The notes under the pieces are model-generated. The model ran no database searches. It was not told the origin of the DNA and worked only from the letters and a program-made list of their open reading frames with translations. Source: Pelagibacterium lentulum (GTDB lineage Bacteria; Pseudomonadota; Alphaproteobacteria; Rhizobiales; Devosiaceae). Taken from it: a stretch of DNA of 64,000 bases. Below are positions 27,756 to 35,259 of this stretch, piece by piece. Made by a program: the position numbers and the translations under genes. Every line of letters starts with the position of its first letter. Positions within the stretch are counted from its first letter, which is position 1. The stretch is taken from NCBI RefSeq assembly GCF_003992625.1, contig NZ_RZMW01000041.1, positions 241,276 to 305,275 of the forward strand. The letters are read 5' to 3'.

Positions 27756-28771
27756 GCCACAGCCTCCACACAGTGCCTGAGTGCCTTGCCGACCCGAACC
27801 GGGCCGGGGAAATAGTCCCACTCGAAAGCGTGCGGATAGGGCGTATCCCATCCGCACACGCGTTCGATGGGCGCCCTCAGATGGTAAAAGCAGCGCTCCT
27901 GAACCAGCGCGGACAGTTCGCCGCCGAATCCGCCATAGCGCGAGGCTTCATGGACGATGACGCAACGCCCGGTTTTCTTGACCGACTCAACAATCGTGTC
28001 GATGTCGAGCGGCACGATCGATCGTAAATCGATGAGTTCGGCATCCACGCCGGTTTCCTTGATAGCCGCTGCCGAGACATGCACCATTGTGCCATAGGCG
28101 AGTACGGTTACTTCCTTGCCCGGACGCACGATAGCAGCGGACCCAAGCGGCACCGTATAGTGCCCCGCAGGTACTTCACCCGCAGGATGCTCGGCCCAGG
28201 TCTTGAGCGGTTTGTCATAATGACCGTCGAAAGGGCCGTTATAGATACGCTTGGGCTCAAGGAAGATCACGGGATCGTCTTCTTCGATGGAGGCCAGAAG
28301 CAGCCCCTTGGCATCGTAGGGATTAGACGGGATGACCGTCTTGAGGCCCGTCACATGGGCGAAGATTGCTTCAGGGCTTTGCGAATGGGTCTGGCCGCCG
28401 AAAATGCCCCCGCCATAGGGCGAGCGTACCGTGATCGGACACCAGAACTCGCTGTTTGAACGATATCTCAGGCGCGAGGCCTCCGACACGAGTTGATCGT
28501 AGGCGGGCAGAATGTAATCCGCGAACTGGATTTCCACGATGGGCCGCAGACCATAGGCGCCCATGCCAATCGCGGTTGCAACAATACCGCCCTCGGAAAT
28601 GGGGGCATCGAAACAGCGTGTCACTCCGTGCTTTTGCTGCAATCCCTCCGTAACGCGGAAAACACCGCCAAAGTAGCCGACGTCCTCACCAAAGATCAGC
28701 GTATCAGGATCGGTCGCGAGCTTGATGTCGAGGGCCGAGTTAAGAGCCTGGATCATGTTCATGCGCGGCAT
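27752..28771 (-). CDS. bkdA2: Branched-chain keto acid dehydrogenase E1 beta subunit
   Basis: A 339-residue transketolase-like pyrimidine-binding subunit of the thiamine diphosphate-dependent E1. The start MPRMNMIQALNSALDIKL (ATG 28771) sits 2 bases after the E1-alpha stop; an upstream in-frame ATG at 28813 would lie inside bkdA1. Conserved parts are FGEDVGYFGGVFRVTEGLQQKHG, RCFDAPISEGGIVATAIGMGAYGLRP and EASRYGGFGGELSALVQERCF. It forms the alpha2beta2 E1 with the upstream product. Confidence 0.95.
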   Translation of the reverse strand: MPRMNMIQALNSALDIKLATDPDTLIFGEDVGYFGGVFRVTEGLQQKHGVTRCFDAPISEGGIVATAIGMGAYGLRPIVEIQFADYILPAYDQLVSEASRLRYRSNSEFWCPITVRSPYGGGIFGGQTHSQSPEAIFAHVTGLKTVIPSNPYDAKGLLLASIEEDDPVIFLEPKRIYNGPFDGHYDKPLKTWAEHPAGEVPAGHYTVPLGSAAIVRPGKEVTVLAYGTMVHVSAAAIKETGVDAELIDLRSIVPLDIDTIVESVKKTGRCVIVHEASRYGGFGGELSALVQERCFYHLRAPIERVCGWDTPYPHAFEWDYFPGPVRVGKALRHCVEAVA

Positions 28772-28773
28772 GG

Positions 28774-30003
28774 TCAGACTCCCAATTCGCGGCGCTGCTC
28801 GACGATGCGCCAATCGGGCTCTTTGAAGACATCCTCAAACATCTCGCGCACATTGGGTTTGGATTGGCCGAGCGTGCCTACCCCTTCCGCCTGCTTGGCG
28901 GCGGCCTTGATCGCATCGGTCAGTTCCGCAACCAGCGCTTCCTGCTGGTCCTCGCTCCAAGCCCTGAGCGTTATCAGATGCTGCTTGAGGCGTTCCAGCG
29001 GGTCGCCCAGCGGCCATTTGCTTGCCTCGTCATCAGGGCGGTATCGGGTCGGATCGTCGCTGGTGGAGTGGCCCGAAGCGCGATAGGTGAACAACTCGAT
29101 CAGCGTCGGACCATTGTTGGTGCGCGCGCGTTCGGCCGCCCATTCGGTTGCCGCATAGACGGCGAGAAAATCGTTGCCGTCGACACGCAGGCCGGGAATG
29201 CCATAGGCCAGTGCGCGGGCGGCAAAGGTCGTCTGCTCAGCACCGGCGATGCCGGAATAGGATGAAATTGCCCACTGGTTGTTGGTCACGCAAAGGATGA
29301 CGGGCGCGCGATAGACCGCGGCAAAGGTCAACGCTTCGTGGAAGTCACCTTCCGCGGTCGTTCCCTCGCCTACGTGGCCGATGGCAATCTTGTCATCGCC
29401 CTTGAAGGCCGAAGCCATCGCCCAGCCCACCGCGTGTCCATAGCGCGAGCCGACATTGCCCGAAAGGGAATAAAAGCCATAGTCGCGGGCGGAATAAAGG
29501 ATCGGCAGCTGGCGCCCGCGCAATGGATCGCGCTCGTTGGAATAGATCTGATTGCAAAGGTCGAGCAGTGGATATTCGCGTGCCATGAGCCACGACAACA
29601 TCCGGTAAGTGGGGAAGCACATATCCTCGCGCCCCATGACCATTGCCTGGGCAGCGCCGATGGCCTCTTCGCCAAGAGACTTCATGTAGAAACTGGTCTT
29701 GCCCTGGCGGTGCGCGCGAAACATGCGATCGTCGAACACCCTCGTGAGCGTTATCGCACGCAAGCCATGCAGCAACGCTTTCGAGGTCAGTCGCGGATCC
29801 CACGGGCCAACGGCCTGGTGGTTGTCGTCCAGCACGCGGATCAGCCCGTAGGGCATATCGCGCATGGCCGACTCGGCCTCGGTGACGTCGGGCCTTCGCA
29901 TCTCGCCTGCCAAAGGCACAACGATATGCGAGAAATCCGGAGCCTCGCCGGGACGAGCCGGTGGCTCGGGTATATGCAGGCTTAACGGAGGCCTGTTGGT
30001 CAT
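28774..30003 (-). CDS. bkdA1: Branched-chain keto acid dehydrogenase E1 alpha subunit
   Basis: A 409-residue subunit binding thiamine diphosphate: the GHVGEGTTAEGDFHEALTFAAVYRAPVILCVTNNQWA block is the GDG-N30-NN type cofactor motif (here GEG...CVTNNQ). The phosphorylation-loop-like YRASGHSTSDDPTRYRPDDEA is also present. ATG 30003 is chosen because GGGGAGGAGAG precedes it at proper spacing; a longer frame to 30099 runs through the promoter. First gene of the eight-gene leucine operon and divergent from the Lrp-type regulator. Confidence 0.94.
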   Translation of the reverse strand: MTNRPPLSLHIPEPPARPGEAPDFSHIVVPLAGEMRRPDVTEAESAMRDMPYGLIRVLDDNHQAVGPWDPRLTSKALLHGLRAITLTRVFDDRMFRAHRQGKTSFYMKSLGEEAIGAAQAMVMGREDMCFPTYRMLSWLMAREYPLLDLCNQIYSNERDPLRGRQLPILYSARDYGFYSLSGNVGSRYGHAVGWAMASAFKGDDKIAIGHVGEGTTAEGDFHEALTFAAVYRAPVILCVTNNQWAISSYSGIAGAEQTTFAARALAYGIPGLRVDGNDFLAVYAATEWAAERARTNNGPTLIELFTYRASGHSTSDDPTRYRPDDEASKWPLGDPLERLKQHLITLRAWSEDQQEALVAELTDAIKAAAKQAEGVGTLGQSKPNVREMFEDVFKEPDWRIVEQRRELGV

Positions 30004-30095
30004 GCTGCTCTCCTCCCCGATTGCAACACTGCCGCCTGCAAATAGTACTATCAAACCATGGGGAAAATTTAACCTCAATATGATTGGCCTGGCCC

Positions 30096-30112
30096 ACAAT
30101 TAGATATATTGT
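30096..30112. promoter_or_regulatory. Candidate Lrp/BkdR operator in the bkd divergent promoter
   Basis: ACAAT-N7-ATTGT is a 17-bp inverted repeat in the AT-rich space between bkdA1 and the Lrp-type regulator, 35 bases before the regulator start. Lrp/AsnC proteins bind symmetric AT-rich sites of about this length. The arms are only 5 bp, so confidence is limited. Confidence 0.4.
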
Positions 30113-30146
30113 CCTAAAGCATCCCGGATTTTGAGGAGATAATCTT

Positions 30147-30599
30147 ATGGATGAAATGGACCGCAGGATTCTGTCGGTGGTTCAGAGAGACAGTTCGCTC
30201 TCGGTCGCCGATATGGCCGAAAAGGTTGGTTTGTCTCACACGCCATTCTGGCGGCGACTCAAGCGGCTTGAGAAGGAGGGGGTTATCAAGGAGCGCGTTG
30301 CCATTCTGGACTCCGACAAACTGGGTCTTACCATTACCGTTTTTGCCAACATAAAACTCCGGCAGCATGACGAGGATACACTGGAGGCGTTTGAGCGGGA
30401 GGTTCGGGCCTTTCCGGAAATCGTTGAATGCTTTTCGATGAGCGGAGAAACCGATTATGTCGTGCGAGCGCTGGTACGTTCGATCGATGAATATGAGCGC
30501 CTTTTAAAGCGCAAGCTTCTGCATCTGCCTGGCGTTATCGCAATCAATTCTCACTTTGCTCTGAAACGCATAAAGCTGACGACCCAGTTGCCGCTTTGA
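30147..30599 (+). CDS. bkdR: Lrp/AsnC-family regulator, likely BkdR
   Basis: A 150-residue regulator. N-terminal winged helix-turn-helix: LSVADMAEKVGLSHTPFWRRLKRLEKEGVIKERVAIL (about 16-52); C-terminal RAM ligand domain: ITVFANIKLRQHDEDTLEAF and CFSMSGETDYVVRALVRSIDEYERLLKRKLLHLPGV. GAGGAG precedes ATG 30147 at good spacing. It is divergent from bkdA1 with 143 bases between, the usual arrangement for BkdR, which activates branched-chain keto acid dehydrogenase genes in response to branched-chain amino acids. Confidence 0.88.
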   Translation: MDEMDRRILSVVQRDSSLSVADMAEKVGLSHTPFWRRLKRLEKEGVIKERVAILDSDKLGLTITVFANIKLRQHDEDTLEAFEREVRAFPEIVECFSMSGETDYVVRALVRSIDEYERLLKRKLLHLPGVIAINSHFALKRIKLTTQLPL

Positions 30600-30609
30600 A
30601 TGCCGAACC

Positions 30610-30969
30610 TTATTCGGTATCGGCGTCATTTTCGCCTGCATGGGCGATCATGTCGGAAACGATATGGCGGATATGATGATCGTCGGCCTCGTAATAAACC
30701 TGCTTGCTTTGGCGCGTGCCCTTGACCAGCCTGGCTGCACGAAGCAAGCGCAGATGATGACTGACAAGCGATTGTGACGCATCGATGCTCTGCGCAATGT
30801 CACCCACTGCCATGGGCTTTTCCAGGCAGGCGAGAAGAATTTTCAAGCGCGTCGGATCGCCTAGAAGTTTGAAGGTCTCGGCCACGACAAAAATCTCGGC
30901 CTCGGTGGGTTTATGCTTCAAAGGCAACGTCTCGCATATCGGTACCGGTTTGGGTTTTATCAATGCCAT
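30610..30969 (-). CDS. ArsR/SmtB-family metal-sensing repressor
   Basis: A 119-residue winged-helix repressor. Helix-turn-helix: AVGDIAQSIDASQSLVSHHLRLLRAARLV (about 54-82). The C-terminal helix holds D97, H99, H110 and E113, the same spacing as the alpha-5 zinc ligands of cyanobacterial SmtB (D, H, H, E). There is no alpha-3N CXC site. It starts 27 bases after the CDF exporter gene and is probably co-transcribed, giving feedback control of zinc (or cobalt) efflux. Which metal it senses is inferred. Confidence 0.88.
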   Translation of the reverse strand: MALIKPKPVPICETLPLKHKPTEAEIFVVAETFKLLGDPTRLKILLACLEKPMAVGDIAQSIDASQSLVSHHLRLLRAARLVKGTRQSKQVYYEADDHHIRHIVSDMIAHAGENDADTE

Positions 30970-30996
30970 TTTACTGGTTTGCTCCCTCAGAATCCA

Positions 30997-32004
30997 TCAT
31001 TGGGCATGAACATGATGCCCACCTGCGACCTGAGCCAGTGAGCAGCGACTGCCACTGCCGGTCCAATTGATTTCGACCGTTGCGTGATCGATGCCGTAAC
31101 GCTGCTTGAGCAAGTCCTTGACCCTTGAGGCAATCGTTCTGTAATCGGCGTTGTCGACCGGTGCAACGTCCAGCGTAGCCGCTGTCCGGCCCGATGTGAT
31201 CGACCAGACATGCAGATGCGACACAGCCTTTATGTCAGCCAGGCTATCCAGGATATCCGCCCGCACGATTTCGACATCGATATCGGGCGGCGTTCCTTCC
31301 ATGAGGATATGAACCGTGTTGCGCAGCAGCGCCCATGCGGCTCTTAAGATCAACACTGAAAGCAGAACCGACAGGATCGGATCGATCGGTGTCCAGCCGG
31401 TCAGGTAGATAATTATGGCGGCAGCTATGGCAGCGACCGAACCGAGCAGATCACCGATGACATGGAGCATGGCGCCCTTGATGTTCACATGGTTCGTATC
31501 GCCCTGCATGAGCATCAAAAAGACGGCGATATTGATCACCAATCCCAGTGCCGCCACGATCAGCATCGGACCTGCCAGAACGGGATGCGGCTCGAACAGA
31601 CGATTGATCGCTTCGTAAAAAATCCATGCTGTGAGGGCCAAAAGCGTGATTGCATTGAAAAAACCGGCAAGCACTTCAAGACGCAAATAGCCAAATGTCC
31701 GCTTGGTATCCGAGCGCCGTCGACCAAAGCGGAATGCTGCCAAAGCCAGCGCAAGGGCTACCGCGTCCGTGAGCATATGGCCGGCATCGGCAATCAGAGC
31801 GAGCGAGCCGGATAAGATGCCGCCGATAAATTCGGCGAACATGAAACTGAACGTTAAAAGAAACCCTATCAGCACCACACGTTCATTGTTTCTCGTCACT
31901 TTTGGCGCGTGACTGTGACCACCGGCATGATGACCGGCACAATCGGCTTGGTGGTTATGGCTATCGTGATGCTCGGGATGTGGATGATCGTGTGTCGTGC
32001 GCAT
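30997..32004 (-). CDS. Cation diffusion facilitator (zinc exporter, ZitB/CzcD type)
   Basis: A 335-residue inner-membrane metal/proton antiporter. A His-rich N-terminus (MRTTHDHPHPEHHDSHNHQADCAGHH) precedes six membrane segments. The transport-site motifs H76-MLT-D80 in helix 2 and H181-VIG-D185 in helix 5 are the HxxxD pairs of zinc-transporting CDF proteins. The C-terminal cytoplasmic domain (VSHLHVWSITSGRTAATLDV) is present. Followed by the SmtB-like repressor gene. Confidence 0.93.
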   Translation of the reverse strand: MRTTHDHPHPEHHDSHNHQADCAGHHAGGHSHAPKVTRNNERVVLIGFLLTFSFMFAEFIGGILSGSLALIADAGHMLTDAVALALALAAFRFGRRRSDTKRTFGYLRLEVLAGFFNAITLLALTAWIFYEAINRLFEPHPVLAGPMLIVAALGLVINIAVFLMLMQGDTNHVNIKGAMLHVIGDLLGSVAAIAAAIIIYLTGWTPIDPILSVLLSVLILRAAWALLRNTVHILMEGTPPDIDVEIVRADILDSLADIKAVSHLHVWSITSGRTAATLDVAPVDNADYRTIASRVKDLLKQRYGIDHATVEINWTGSGSRCSLAQVAGGHHVHAQ

Positions 32005-32040
32005 AGATGATGCAAATCCTGTTTCACCTAAGAAATATCA

Positions 32041-32062
32041 ATATCTGTTCATATGTAAATAT
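32041..32062. promoter_or_regulatory. Candidate ArsR/SmtB operator (imperfect AT-rich dyad)
   Basis: A 22-bp AT-rich segment centred on CATATG with ATAT at both ends and the half-site TGTTCA, 37-58 bases upstream of the CDF start. It resembles the 12-2-12 dyads bound by SmtB/CzrA repressors. The symmetry is imperfect (about half of the outer positions match). Confidence 0.35.
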
Positions 32063-32122
32063 GTAATATATTTACTGTCGGCCAAGCTGGCTTTGGCGAT
32101 ACGCACTTGAAATTGGGACTAT

Positions 32123-32138
32123 TCAAGATATATCTTGA
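32123..32138. promoter_or_regulatory. Perfect 16-bp palindrome at the PadR promoter
   Basis: TCAAGATATATCTTGA is identical to its reverse complement and lies 15 bases before the PadR start. PadR-type regulators commonly repress their own gene through such dyads, so this is the best candidate operator. It could also influence the divergent CDF promoter. Confidence 0.6.
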
Positions 32139-32153
32139 GCAAGGCAGGTAGAG

Positions 32154-32702
32154 GTGTCCGTGAAGCAATATCCATCAAAACACGATTTTGAGCGCGGCGA
32201 TTCGGCAAGCGGACTTTCAGGTCGCCGAAGACGCGGCAAACTGTTCGATTCCGCTCAGTTCCAGCTCGTGCTGCTCAGGCTCATCGCGGACCACGATCGG
32301 CATGGTTATGAATTGATGCGGGATATCGAGGAGCGGACCGGCGGTAATTATGTACCCAGTCCGGGGGTCGTTTATCCGACCCTGACCCTGCTTGTCGAAA
32401 TGGGCCTTATCGCGGAAACGGATATGTCGGGATCGCGCAAGATCTTCACGATCACCGATGCGGGCCGGGCAAAGCTGGCAAAACATGCCGATCAGGCCCA
32501 GCATCTGCTGTCGCGGATCGATAGTCTTAGAGACAAGACGAGCCGGGCCGATACAACGCCGGTACGACGCGCCATGGGCAATTTGCGCGAAGTTCTGATG
32601 TCACGCCTGTTCCGGTCCGACACCACCAATAAGCAGATTCTCGAAGCCGCCCGCATTATCGATGAGGCAGCCGGGCAGATCGAGCGCCTGCAATTGAGAT
32701 AA
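32154..32702 (+). CDS. PadR-family regulator (YqjI-like)
   Basis: A 182-residue regulator with an N-terminal PadR winged helix: LFDSAQFQLVLLRLIADHDRHGYELMRDIEERTGGNYVPSPGVVYPTLTLLVEMGLI, followed by a helical dimerisation part. The sequence style matches YqjI of E. coli, a metal-responsive repressor of a ferric reductase gene, but no His-rich N-terminus and no YqjH-like reductase gene is seen here. The GTG at 32154 is taken as start (GTG 32160 is an alternative). Target genes other than itself are unknown. Confidence 0.85.
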   Translation: MSVKQYPSKHDFERGDSASGLSGRRRRGKLFDSAQFQLVLLRLIADHDRHGYELMRDIEERTGGNYVPSPGVVYPTLTLLVEMGLIAETDMSGSRKIFTITDAGRAKLAKHADQAQHLLSRIDSLRDKTSRADTTPVRRAMGNLREVLMSRLFRSDTTNKQILEAARIIDEAAGQIERLQLR

Positions 32703-32726
32703 TCGGCCAAGCGTATCTTATCTCAA
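32694..32726. terminator. Convergent hairpin between padR and the AraC-type gene
   Basis: A perfect 9-bp inverted repeat (TTGAGATAA and TTATCTCAA, 15-base loop) spans the padR stop codon and the space before the convergent regulator gene ending at 32740. It is AT-rich and lacks a U-run, so it could only be a weak bidirectional terminator. Confidence 0.35.
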
Positions 32727-32739
32727 GCCGCGCCTCTGC

Positions 32740-33615
32740 CTAGAGATCGATTTGCCGTTCCATCCGCTCTGTCTGACGGAACGTGCCGGGAGAGACGCCG
32801 CGCGCGCGCCGGAATGCCTTGGCAAAGTAATTGGCGTCGGCGAACCCGCAGGCTTGGGCAATGGCATGAACTGGCGTGTCGGTCGCAACCAGAAGACGCA
32901 TCGCGCGATCGATCCGCCGCTCAAAAACATGGTCTGACGGTGCCTGCCCCACCGAAACCGTGAAGGTGCGGACGAAATGAGCGCGGCTAAGCCCGGCCAC
33001 TTGCGCAAGGCGCTCGATATCAAGCCGTCCGGCGAGATTGGCATCGATGAATTGGGTTACGCGCAATATGGCTGGCGGCAACGATACCGGTGGCTCGCTT
33101 TGTGCAAAAGCAGCATCATAGAGCGCAGCAATTGCACTATAGGCGGCTGCCGAAATGCTGCCCGGCTTTTCCGCTGTGCCCTCGAGCAGGAAAAGGCAGG
33201 ACCCAGCCATGGTATCGACAGTTTCAGTGTCGGCACGCAAGACCGGGCCACGCGCCGAAAGTATCGCACCGGCCAGCCGCAACGCTTCTCGCCCGCTCAA
33301 AGTGATCCAGAAATATTCCCAGCTCTTGCCGCGCTCGAGCCAATAGCGATTGGCATGCGGGAAGGTCAAAAGCATGGTGTCTCCAGGCTCCAGACGATGG
33401 CGCTGTCCGGCAAAATCGAGCCGCCCCTCCCCGTCAAGCGTATGCTGAATGAGCGCAAAAGGTGCCGCACCGCGCTTGAGCCCGTCCCAGGAATAGATCT
33501 CGTTGACCCTGAGCTCATAGCCGGCGCCACTTGCCATGCAGGCGAGACCTGGCCCCTGCTTGCCAGGCGTTATCAAACGCATGTCATGGCGATAAGCGAT
33601 CAGATTGGAGAGCAT
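32740..33615 (-). CDS. AraC-family transcriptional regulator of the GH4 gene
   Basis: A 291-residue regulator from ATG 33615; the frame is open further to 33918 but that part overlaps the divergent GH4 gene. N-terminal sugar-sensing cupin domain: FALIQHTLDGEGRLDFAGQRHRLEPGDTMLLTFPHANRYWLERG. C-terminal double helix-turn-helix: LDIERLAQVAGLSRAHFVRTFTVSVG and PVHAIAQACGFADANYFAKAFRRARGVSPGTFRQ. Divergently placed 100 bases from the GH4 glycosidase gene, which it probably controls. Confidence 0.9.
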   Translation of the reverse strand: MLSNLIAYRHDMRLITPGKQGPGLACMASGAGYELRVNEIYSWDGLKRGAAPFALIQHTLDGEGRLDFAGQRHRLEPGDTMLLTFPHANRYWLERGKSWEYFWITLSGREALRLAGAILSARGPVLRADTETVDTMAGSCLFLLEGTAEKPGSISAAAYSAIAALYDAAFAQSEPPVSLPPAILRVTQFIDANLAGRLDIERLAQVAGLSRAHFVRTFTVSVGQAPSDHVFERRIDRAMRLLVATDTPVHAIAQACGFADANYFAKAFRRARGVSPGTFRQTERMERQIDL

Positions 33616-33715
33616 AAAATTACCCCTATTGGCATAACCTTTCTCTACACCTGAACCAGTGACCACGCTAGGGATCGGATAAGAGGTTTTTTGTCCAGTC
33701 CAAAGAGGAAAGCCC

Positions 33716-35170
33716 ATGTCTTTCAAGGTTGCGATTATCGGTGCAGGGTCAGTTGGGTTCACAAAAACGCTTGTCTCGGACCTTTTGAAAGTTGCCGAGT
33801 TCCAAGCTATCGAGATCGCTCTGACCGATATCAATCCGCACAATCTCGATATGGTGCGCCAGATCATCGAAACCATCGTCGCGGTCAACGGACTACCAGC
33901 GAGGGTCACGGCAACCACCGACCGCCGGGAAGCGCTGACGGGCGCGCGTTACATCATGAGTTGCGTTCGGGTTGGAGGGCTTGAGGCGTTTGAGACCGAC
34001 ATCAACATTCCGCTCAAATACGGCGTCGACCAATGCGTCGGCGATACGATCTGTGCGGGGGGCATCATGTATGGCCAGCGCAACATCCCGGTCATTCTCG
34101 ACTTCTGCAAGGACATCCGCGAGGTTGCCGAACCGGACGCGCTGTTTCTCAATTATGCCAATCCCATGGTGATGAACACTTGGGCGGCACTTGAATATGG
34201 TGGCGTCAACACGGTCGGGCTTTGCCACGGCGTTCAGCATGGCGCCCATCAGATTGCACAGGTGCTCGGCGTTGCCGATGCGGACCTCGACTACATCTGT
34301 TCAGGGATCAATCACCAGACCTGGTATGTCGACATTCGCGCCAAGGGTCGCAAAGTCGAAGCCGATGAACTGGTCGCTGCATTTGAGGCTCATCCTGTCT
34401 ATTCAAAACAGGAAAAGCTCCGGATCGATGTGCTCAAGCGGTTCGGGGTTTATTCAACCGAGTCCAACGGGCACCTTTCCGAATATCTGCCCTGGTATCG
34501 CAAACGGCCCGAAGAAACCGGGAAATGGATAGATACATCCGAATGGATTCACGGCGAGACCGGTGGATATTTGCGCTATTGCACCGAACGCCGGAACTGG
34601 TTTGAAACCGATTTTCCGAAATTTCTCGAACAGGCGAACAAGCCGCTTTTCGAGCACAAACGCACGTCCGAACATGCCAGCCATATCATTGAGGCGCTTG
34701 AAACCGGCCGGGTCTATCGCGGTCATTTCAATGTCCGCAACAATGGGATTGTCAAAAACCTTCCTCACGATGCCATCGTCGAAAGCCCCGGCTTTGTCGA
34801 CCGGTTCGGCATCAATATGGTTGAAGGCATAACCTTGCCCTTGGCTTGCGCCGCGACATGCTCGGCAACGATTTCGGTTCAACGCATGGCCGTCGAGGCG
34901 GCAATTTCCGGGGATGTCGATCTTCTGAAACAGGCGATGCTGCACGATCCGCTTGTTGGCGCGATCTGCACGCCCGAAGAGGTCTGGGCTATGGTCGATG
35001 AGATGGTTGTCGCTCAGGCGCAATGGTTGCCGCAATATGCGCATGCGGTCGATGCGGCCAGGGCGCGGGTTGCCAAGTCCGAGGTCAAGACGCGCCAATG
35101 GCAAGGCGCGGCCAGAAAGCGCGTTCGCTCGGTGGAGGAATTGCGGGAAATGGCGGGCGCTCACAAATAG
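33716..35170 (+). CDS. GH4-family alpha-galactosidase/alpha-glucosidase
   Basis: A 484-residue NAD- and divalent-metal-dependent glycosidase of family GH4, which cleaves by a redox-elimination mechanism in the cytoplasm. NAD-binding IIGAGSVGFTK starts near residue 7; NYANPM (146-151), C170 in LCHGVQHG and H200 in SGINHQTWYVD are the substrate/metal positions of the family. AGGAAAG precedes the ATG. The residues around C170 (GVQHG instead of SVQGT) differ from the MelA-like GH4 enzyme at 36959-38329, so the two probably differ in substrate. Confidence 0.9.
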   Translation: MSFKVAIIGAGSVGFTKTLVSDLLKVAEFQAIEIALTDINPHNLDMVRQIIETIVAVNGLPARVTATTDRREALTGARYIMSCVRVGGLEAFETDINIPLKYGVDQCVGDTICAGGIMYGQRNIPVILDFCKDIREVAEPDALFLNYANPMVMNTWAALEYGGVNTVGLCHGVQHGAHQIAQVLGVADADLDYICSGINHQTWYVDIRAKGRKVEADELVAAFEAHPVYSKQEKLRIDVLKRFGVYSTESNGHLSEYLPWYRKRPEETGKWIDTSEWIHGETGGYLRYCTERRNWFETDFPKFLEQANKPLFEHKRTSEHASHIIEALETGRVYRGHFNVRNNGIVKNLPHDAIVESPGFVDRFGINMVEGITLPLACAATCSATISVQRMAVEAAISGDVDLLKQAMLHDPLVGAICTPEEVWAMVDEMVVAQAQWLPQYAHAVDAARARVAKSEVKTRQWQGAARKRVRSVEELREMAGAHK

Positions 35171-35196
35171 CCTTTATTTCCCGGAAAAAACTTGTC

Positions 35197-35226
35197 GCCC
35201 CGGCCCATTGCGCGCCGGGGCTTTTT
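35197..35226 (+). terminator. Rho-independent terminator after the GH4 gene
   Basis: A 7-bp GC stem (GCCCCGG and CCGGGGC, 11-base loop) directly followed by TTTTT, 27 bases after the GH4 stop codon. It stands between GH4 and the halogenase gene on the same strand and only 33 bases before the halogenase start, so it terminates or attenuates transcription reaching that gene. Confidence 0.85.
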
Positions 35227-35259
35227 GCGCCCAAATCGGAGGCAAATGAGGAGGGGGCC

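Noticed and set aside
30588-30625. GCCGAA/TTCGG stem at the bkdR-arsR junction as a terminator
   Set aside because: The stem is short, overlaps both gene ends, and no U-run follows on either strand.
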